A program made the translations under genes and the position numbers. Positions 13,669-17,786 of a DNA stretch of 17,786 nucleotides are shown here, piece after piece; within the stretch, counting starts at the first letter, position 1, and each line of letters begins with the position of its first letter. A model generated the notes under the pieces. It was not told the DNA's origin, did not search any database, and worked only from the letters and a program-made list of their open reading frames with translations. The DNA comes from DASUAO01 sp046484625 (GTDB lineage Bacteria > Actinomycetota > Acidimicrobiia > IMCC26256 > PALSA-555), in the NCBI GenBank assembly GCA_046484625.1, contig JAWOIO010000210.1, positions 1 through 17,786 on the forward strand. The letters run 5' to 3'.

Positions 13669-16587
13669 ATGCGCGTGACTCCGGCTGAGGGCCGTCGACC
13701 CCGACTGCGCGGCTGGCTGATCGCCGCCGCCGTCGTCCTGCTGATCCTGCTGTTCAGCCTGCGGGGGTTGGCGGGCTTCTACACCGACTCGCTCTGGTTC
13801 GACTCGCTCGGGCAGGGCGGGACGTGGGAGCGCCTCCTCGCGGCCCGGATCGTGCCCGCGCTGGTCTTCACGGTCCTCTTCTTCGTGATCATGCTCCTGA
13901 GCCTGATCATCGCGGACCGCCTCGCGCCCACGTTCCGGCTCGCCACCGCACAGACCCCCGAGGACGAGCTCGTCGACCGCTACCGGCAGCTGACCGCACG
14001 GTTCCGGGGACGCATCCGCGTCGGCGTGGCGCTGTTCTTCGCGCTGATCGCCGGGATCGGTGTCTCCTCGCAGTGGCGCGACTGGCTGCTGTTCACCAAC
14101 GGGTCCGACACCGGGACGACCGATCCCCAGTTCGGCAAGGACATCGGCTTCTACCTGTTCAAGCTGCCCTTCATCAACTTCATCATCGACTGGCTCTTCG
14201 CCGGGCTGGTGATCGTGCTCCTGGTGACGGCCGTCGCCCACTACCTGAACGGCGGCATCCGGTTCCAGAGCACGGTCGAGCGCGTCACCCCGCAGGTCAA
14301 GGCGCACCTGTCGGTGATCCTGGCGATCATGGCGCTCGTCAAGACCGCCGAGTACTACTTCTCGCGCTTCGACCTGAACCTGTCGAACCGCGGCGTCGTC
14401 GACGGAGCCAGCTACACCGACGTCAACGCCCAGCTCCCGGCGCTCAAGCTGCTCATCTTCGTGTCGGTGATCGCCGCGCTCCTCTTCGTGTGGAACATCC
14501 GCCGCCGGGGCTGGGTGCTGCCCGTGATCGCCGTCGGCCTGTGGGGCTTCGTCTCGCTCGTCGTCGCCACGATCTATCCGGCCGCGATCCAGAACTTCCG
14601 GGTGAAGCCCAACGAGTTCGCGAACGAGCGGCCCTTCATCAGGCGCAACATCGCCGCGACGCGGACTGCCTTCGACCTCGCGAGCGTCAACGTCAAGAAC
14701 TTCGACTTCGAGAGCGATCTCCAGCCCGAGGTGGTCGAGGCGAACCTCGCAACCATCGACAACGCCCGCCTCTGGGATCCCGATATCATCAAGGACACGT
14801 TCTCGACACTGCAGGCCTTGCAGACGTACTACCAGATCAACGACGTCGACGTGGACCGATACGACATCGACGGGCAGACGACGCAGGTGATGCTGTCGGC
14901 GCGGGAGCTCAACAGCGCGGAGCTGCCCAGCCAGTCCTGGGTGAACGAGCACATCGTCTACACGCACGGCACCGGCGCGATCGCGGCGCCGAGCAACAAG
15001 GCCGAGAGCGACGGAACACCAGCGTTCGTCCTCAGCGACATCCCGCCGGTGGGCGAGAGCATCCGCCTCTCCGACCAGGGTGCGCGGGTCTACTTCGGTG
15101 AGGGTCTCAGCGGCTTCGTGATCGTCGATGCCAAATCGCCCGAGCTCGACTTCGCTCGCCAGGGACGCAGCGACGCGCTGACCCGGTACACGGGCAAGGA
15201 CGGGATCGAGCTCTCGAACGTCGTCCGCAAGGCTGCGTTCGCGCTGCGTTTCGGCGATGCGAACCCGCTGATCTCCGGACAGGTCGACGGGGACTCGAGA
15301 ATCCTGATGCTCCGGGGGATCCGCGAGCGGGTCGCGAAGCTCGCTCCGTTCCTCGAGTTCGACGACGATCCGTATCCCGTGATCGCTGGTGGTCGCATGA
15401 CGTGGATCCTCGACGGCTACACGACGTCGGACCGATACCCGTACGCCCAGTCCTTCTCGGGGTCGGGTGGGCTCGCGGGTAGCTTCAACTACGTCCGCAA
15501 CTCGGTGAAGATCACCGTCGATGCCTACGACGGGACGGTCAAGTTCTTCGTGATCGATCCGAAGGACCCGATGATCCAGGCGTACGCCGATGCGTTCCCG
15601 GATCTGTTCTCGCCGTTCTCCGACATGCCCGACGCGCTCGTCGCGCACCTGCGCTACCCCGAGGACCTCTTCAAGGTCCAGTCCGACGCGTTCTCGAAGT
15701 ACCACGTCACCGAGGCGCGCCGCTTCTACACCGGCAACGAGCGCTGGCTGCTCTCCCCGGACCCGAACTCGGTTGTCGGAACGATCCCGGCGACGTCACC
15801 GCAGGACGCGCCGGCGCAGGGTCGCAGCCCCGAGATCTCGGCGACGACGAAGCGCCAGGACCCCTTCTACCTGTACATCCGGCTCCCGGGTGAGGCCCGC
15901 GAGAGCTTCCTCATCCTGCAGCCCTTCGTGCCGGTCTCGAAGGACAACCAGCAGACGCGGCTCGTCTCGTTCATGACCGCCAAGTCCGATCCCCGGAACT
16001 ACGGCGAGCTCGACGCGTTCGTCATGCCACAGGGCGAGCAGGTGCTCGGCCCGGTGCAGGTCGCCGCGAACATCAACAAGGACACGACGATCTCACAGCG
16101 CATCACCCTGCTCGACCAGCGGGGCTCGAGCGTGATCAGCGGCAACGTGCAGCTCATCCCGGTCGGCGAGTCCATCGTGTACGTGCAGCCGTTCTTCACG
16201 GAGGCGACCCAGGGCTCCAACGGGTTCCCCCAGTTCCAGTTCGTCGCGGTGCTCGTCCAGGATCGAGCCCCGGTGATCGGTGCGACGGTTGCGGACGCCC
16301 TCGCGCAGCTGTTCGGCGAGCCGACCTCGACCCCGACCCCGACCCCGACGCCCGAGACCACGCCCTCGACGCCCGAGGGCCAGACCGTCGACGAGCTCCT
16401 CGCGCAGGCGACCGAGAAGTTCGCGGCCGCCGACGCCGCGTTGCGCGACGGCGACCTCGGCACGTACCAGAGCCTCGTCAGGGAGGCCCAGGCGCTCGTG
16501 GCGCAGGCTCAGGCGATCCTCGACGGCACGGCGCCCACGACCACCACGACGACGAGCCCCCCGGAGCCGGCAGCCTTCCGTCGCTGA
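13669..16587 (+). CDS. UPF0182 family large membrane protein
   Basis: This 972-residue protein matches the UPF0182 family in length and layout (from memory, the M. tuberculosis relative Rv3193c is 992 residues). Seven hydrophobic helices are visible at about 16-36, 60-82, 116-133, 168-190, 212-227, 257-276 and 281-303. The conserved KPNEFANERPFIRRNIAATR (313-332) opens a long, probably extracytoplasmic domain. The C terminus has a Pro-Thr linker (TSTPTPTPTPETTPSTPEG), then an Ala-rich helical segment and a poly-Thr stretch. The ATG at 13669 gives MRVTPAEGRRPRLRGWL, directly before the first helix, as expected. It follows the Mu-F-like gene by 13 bases. Function is unknown; the family is widespread in actinobacteria. 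Confidence 0.92.
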   Translation: MRVTPAEGRRPRLRGWLIAAAVVLLILLFSLRGLAGFYTDSLWFDSLGQGGTWERLLAARIVPALVFTVLFFVIMLLSLIIADRLAPTFRLATAQTPEDELVDRYRQLTARFRGRIRVGVALFFALIAGIGVSSQWRDWLLFTNGSDTGTTDPQFGKDIGFYLFKLPFINFIIDWLFAGLVIVLLVTAVAHYLNGGIRFQSTVERVTPQVKAHLSVILAIMALVKTAEYYFSRFDLNLSNRGVVDGASYTDVNAQLPALKLLIFVSVIAALLFVWNIRRRGWVLPVIAVGLWGFVSLVVATIYPAAIQNFRVKPNEFANERPFIRRNIAATRTAFDLASVNVKNFDFESDLQPEVVEANLATIDNARLWDPDIIKDTFSTLQALQTYYQINDVDVDRYDIDGQTTQVMLSARELNSAELPSQSWVNEHIVYTHGTGAIAAPSNKAESDGTPAFVLSDIPPVGESIRLSDQGARVYFGEGLSGFVIVDAKSPELDFARQGRSDALTRYTGKDGIELSNVVRKAAFALRFGDANPLISGQVDGDSRILMLRGIRERVAKLAPFLEFDDDPYPVIAGGRMTWILDGYTTSDRYPYAQSFSGSGGLAGSFNYVRNSVKITVDAYDGTVKFFVIDPKDPMIQAYADAFPDLFSPFSDMPDALVAHLRYPEDLFKVQSDAFSKYHVTEARRFYTGNERWLLSPDPNSVVGTIPATSPQDAPAQGRSPEISATTKRQDPFYLYIRLPGEARESFLILQPFVPVSKDNQQTRLVSFMTAKSDPRNYGELDAFVMPQGEQVLGPVQVAANINKDTTISQRITLLDQRGSSVISGNVQLIPVGESIVYVQPFFTEATQGSNGFPQFQFVAVLVQDRAPVIGATVADALAQLFGEPTSTPTPTPTPETTPSTPEGQTVDELLAQATEKFAAADAALRDGDLGTYQSLVREAQALVAQAQAILDGTAPTTTTTTSPPEPAAFRR

Positions 16588-16626
16588 CCGCCCCGTCCGG
16601 CCGCCCCGTCCGGCCGCCCCGTCAGG
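16588..16626. repeat. Three tandem 13-bp repeats directly after the UPF0182 stop
   Basis: Three copies of CCGCCCCGTCCGG (16588-16600, 16601-16613, 16614-16626; the last ends CAGG) begin immediately after the stop codon. They are followed by a run of nine G at 16629-16637. Confidence 0.9.
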
Positions 16627-16630
16627 CCGG
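16610..16630 (+). terminator. Possible GC-rich terminator hairpin after UPF0182
   Basis: CCGGCC (16610-16615) and GGCCGG (16625-16630) form a 6-bp stem with a nine-base loop. It lies 23 bases after the UPF0182 stop and leads into a G9 run. It lacks a U tract, so termination is plausible but not certain. Confidence 0.4.
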
Positions 16631-16645
16631 GGGGGGGACCCGGGA

Positions 16646-16674
16646 TTGAGGCGGGGCCCCCGGATTGTTACTAT
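16646..16674 (+). promoter_or_regulatory. Probable promoter of sufB
   Basis: TTGAGG (16646-16651) and TACTAT (16669-16674) are separated by 17 bases. Each matches four of six positions of the housekeeping -35 and -10 consensus. The start would fall near 16681, giving a 5' leader of about 56 bases. The local sequence is clearly richer in A/T than its surroundings. Confidence 0.55.
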
Positions 16675-16683
16675 CGGCGTAGT
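16670..16683. promoter_or_regulatory. Possible operator over the sufB -10 and start region
   Basis: The inverted repeat ACTA-N6-TAGT overlaps the -10 element and the expected transcription start. suf operons in actinobacteria are commonly controlled by an iron-sulfur repressor (SufR or an Rrf2-type protein), so a repressor site here is plausible. The arms are short, and the sequence does not clearly match a motif I know. Confidence 0.3.
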
Positions 16684-16690
16684 GTAAATA

Positions 16691-16729
16691 CCTCCGGCGG
16701 TTCCCCGCTGCCGGAGGCCCCGATTCGGG
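16691..16729 (+). promoter_or_regulatory. Hairpins in the sufB 5' leader
   Basis: CCTCCGGC (16691-16698) and GCCGGAGG (16710-16717) form an 8-bp stem with an 11-base loop. Immediately after it, CCCG (16719-16722) and CGGG (16726-16729) can pair across three bases. The second pairing would cover most of the GGGAG ribosome-binding site at 16727-16731. The hairpins could affect mRNA stability or translation of sufB. No known riboswitch was recognised. Confidence 0.45.
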
Positions 16730-16736
16730 AGCGCCC

Positions 16737-17786
16737 ATGGCGGTCAGCGGTATCGATCTCGGCAAGTACAAGCTCGGGTGGCACGACACCACCGACGACT
16801 ACGTCACCAAGCCCGAGAAGGGCCTCAACGAGAAGGTCGTGCGCGATATCTCCGGCGGCAAGGAAGAGCCGGAGTGGATGACGAAGTTCCGTCTCAACTC
16901 GCTGAAGCGCTTCGAGAAGAAGCCGATGCTCGAGTGGTTCGCGAAGAACATGCCCGACATCGACTTCGACGACATCTACTACTACCTCAAGCCCACCGAG
17001 GGGCAGGTCGCCGACTGGGACATGCTCCCGGAGAGCATGAAGGAGACCTACGAGAAGCTCGGCATCCCCGAGGCCGAGCGCAAGTTCCTCGCCGGCGTGA
17101 CGGCGCAGTACGAGTGCCTCCGCGGCTCCACGCTCGTCGCGACGACCCGCGGGATGCGTCCGATCAAGGAGTTGTGCCCCGGCGACGAGGTGTTCTCGCT
17201 CGACCCGTCGACCAAGCAGATCGTGTCGGCGAAGGTGGTCGGCGCCGCGAGCTCCGGCGACAAGGACGTGTTCGAGATCCGCGCCCACGGCGCGGTCATC
17301 GGTGCCTCCGGGAACCACCCGTTCCTGGTGCTCCGCGACGAGCGCAAGCCCGGACGCGCGCGCGCGCGGTACGTATCCCGATGGGTGCCGGTCGAAGAGC
17401 TCCGCGAGGGAGACCTCGTCGCGGTCGCCACTGATCTCCCGGACTTCGGGGTGTCGGCACCGCTGATGCTCCCCGACCGGAGTGACGCCCAGGCATTGCC
17501 GCGCGTGTCGAACGACGACCTCTGCTGGTGGATGGGCGTCTACCTGGGTGACGGCTTCCTCAAGCGTGGCGACGGGTGGCCAACGGTCCAGATCGCTGTC
17601 GACCGCGAGGACGAGGTGCTCAACGAGCAGATCGTCCGGGTCGCGCGCGAGCAGTTCGGGCTCGGGTTCGCCCTCGGCGCCGATGGCCAGCGCCTGACGG
17701 CGCGAGCGACGGCGGCGCTCGCCGAGTACCTCGAGCTGAACGGGCTCGGTGGGACGTCGCACACGAAGCGGATCCCCGAGTGGGTG
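16737..17786 (+). CDS. sufB: Fe-S cluster assembly protein SufB interrupted by an intein (partial)
   Basis: The first 126 residues are the N terminus of SufB, the scaffold subunit of the SUF iron-sulfur assembly complex. Typical segments are NEKVVRDISGGKEEPEWM, RFEKKPMLEWF, IDFDDIYYYLKPTE and LGIPEAERKFLAGVTAQYE. SufB normally continues SEVVYHQ after QYE. Here residue 127 is the Cys that opens an intein. The ATG at 16737 has GGGAG five bases upstream. No sufR-type gene lies directly upstream, so sufB appears to be the first gene of its operon. The frame stays open to the window end, so the intein C terminus and the rest of SufB lie outside. Confidence 0.95.
   Translation, partial: MAVSGIDLGKYKLGWHDTTDDYVTKPEKGLNEKVVRDISGGKEEPEWMTKFRLNSLKRFEKKPMLEWFAKNMPDIDFDDIYYYLKPTEGQVADWDMLPESMKETYEKLGIPEAERKFLAGVTAQYECLRGSTLVATTRGMRPIKELCPGDEVFSLDPSTKQIVSAKVVGAASSGDKDVFEIRAHGAVIGASGNHPFLVLRDERKPGRARARYVSRWVPVEELREGDLVAVATDLPDFGVSAPLMLPDRSDAQALPRVSNDDLCWWMGVYLGDGFLKRGDGWPTVQIAVDREDEVLNEQIVRVAREQFGLGFALGADGQRLTARATAALAEYLELNGLGGTSHTKRIPEWV
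17115..17786 (+). mobile_element. SufB intein with LAGLIDADG homing-endonuclease domain (partial)
   Basis: The intein starts at Cys127 of the precursor. Block A is CLRGSTLVATTRG. Block B is GASGNHPFLVL, with Ser where Thr is more usual and the conserved His194. PIKELCPGDEVFSLD and VEELREGDLVAV are typical Hint-domain segments. Residues 262-275 (LCWWMGVYLGDGFL) match the first LAGLIDADG motif of a homing endonuclease. LELNGLGG followed by KRIPEWV is typical of the region between the two endonuclease motifs. At least 224 residues are seen. The second LAGLIDADG motif and the C-terminal His-Asn splice site are beyond the window. Confidence 0.92.

Noticed and set aside
13645..15705. A minus-strand open frame of about 690 codons under UPF0182
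   Set aside because: The translation is Asp/Glu/Arg/Val-rich, typical of antisense to a GC-rich gene, and UPF0182 is unambiguous.

Overview
The window reads as about 17.6 kb of chromosome from a very GC-rich actinomycete-type bacterium. By gene content (Eis-like acetyltransferase, DUF2342 zinc metalloprotease, UPF0182 membrane protein, PDZ/Lon-like protease, SufB with actinobacterial-type N terminus) it is most likely Actinomycetota, perhaps class Acidimicrobiia; the class is an inference. The first ~132 bases are different: they are less GC-rich and encode, on the + strand, a piece of Lon protease that looks Bacteroidota-like. They stop abruptly in the middle of an antisense polyphosphate kinase gene, so the left edge is probably a chimeric join.

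Layout. 1-132: foreign lon fragment. 133-312 (-): N terminus of ppk. 369-3044 (+): MFS transporter and Eis-like acetyltransferase. 3079-5168 (-): DUF2342 metalloprotease coupled by a GTGA overlap to a short 3-hydroxyacyl-CoA dehydrogenase. 5186-6238 (+): membrane-anchored SDR/epimerase-like protein without the usual catalytic dyad. 6189-7241 (-): fused two-domain siroheme-decarboxylase/Lrp-AsnC-like protein. 7301-8527 (-): membrane-anchored HtrA-PDZ protein that has lost the catalytic His and Ser. 8612-10130 (+): moaE and mreB. 10127-11148 (-): small membrane protein coupled to a HEAT-repeat protein. 11204-16587 (+): PDZ/S16 Lon-like protease, a protein with a coiled N terminus and a phage Mu-F-like C-terminal motif, and UPF0182. 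16588-16736: GC-rich intergenic region with repeats, a hairpin, a promoter and a possible operator. 16737-end (+): sufB interrupted by a LAGLIDADG-type intein that runs off the window.

Gene packing is very tight. There are two 4-bp GTGA couplings, a CTAG shared as the stop of two convergent genes, and a 50-bp tail-to-tail overlap. Several starts have a TAnnnT hexamer 6-7 bases upstream, the pattern expected for leaderless transcripts. A theme is envelope-associated proteolysis and scaffolding: a Lon-like PDZ protease, an HtrA-like pseudoprotease, a zincin, UPF0182 and MreB. From memory, DUF2342, the PDZ/Lon-like protein and UPF0182 are also neighbours in mycobacteria (Rv3195, Rv3194c, Rv3193c), so the window looks like an expanded version of a conserved actinobacterial neighbourhood.

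The items most worth a second look are the HtrA pseudoprotease, the Mu-F-like chromosomal protein, the SufB intein with its upstream control region, and the chimeric left edge. No tRNA, rRNA, CRISPR array or insertion sequence was seen.
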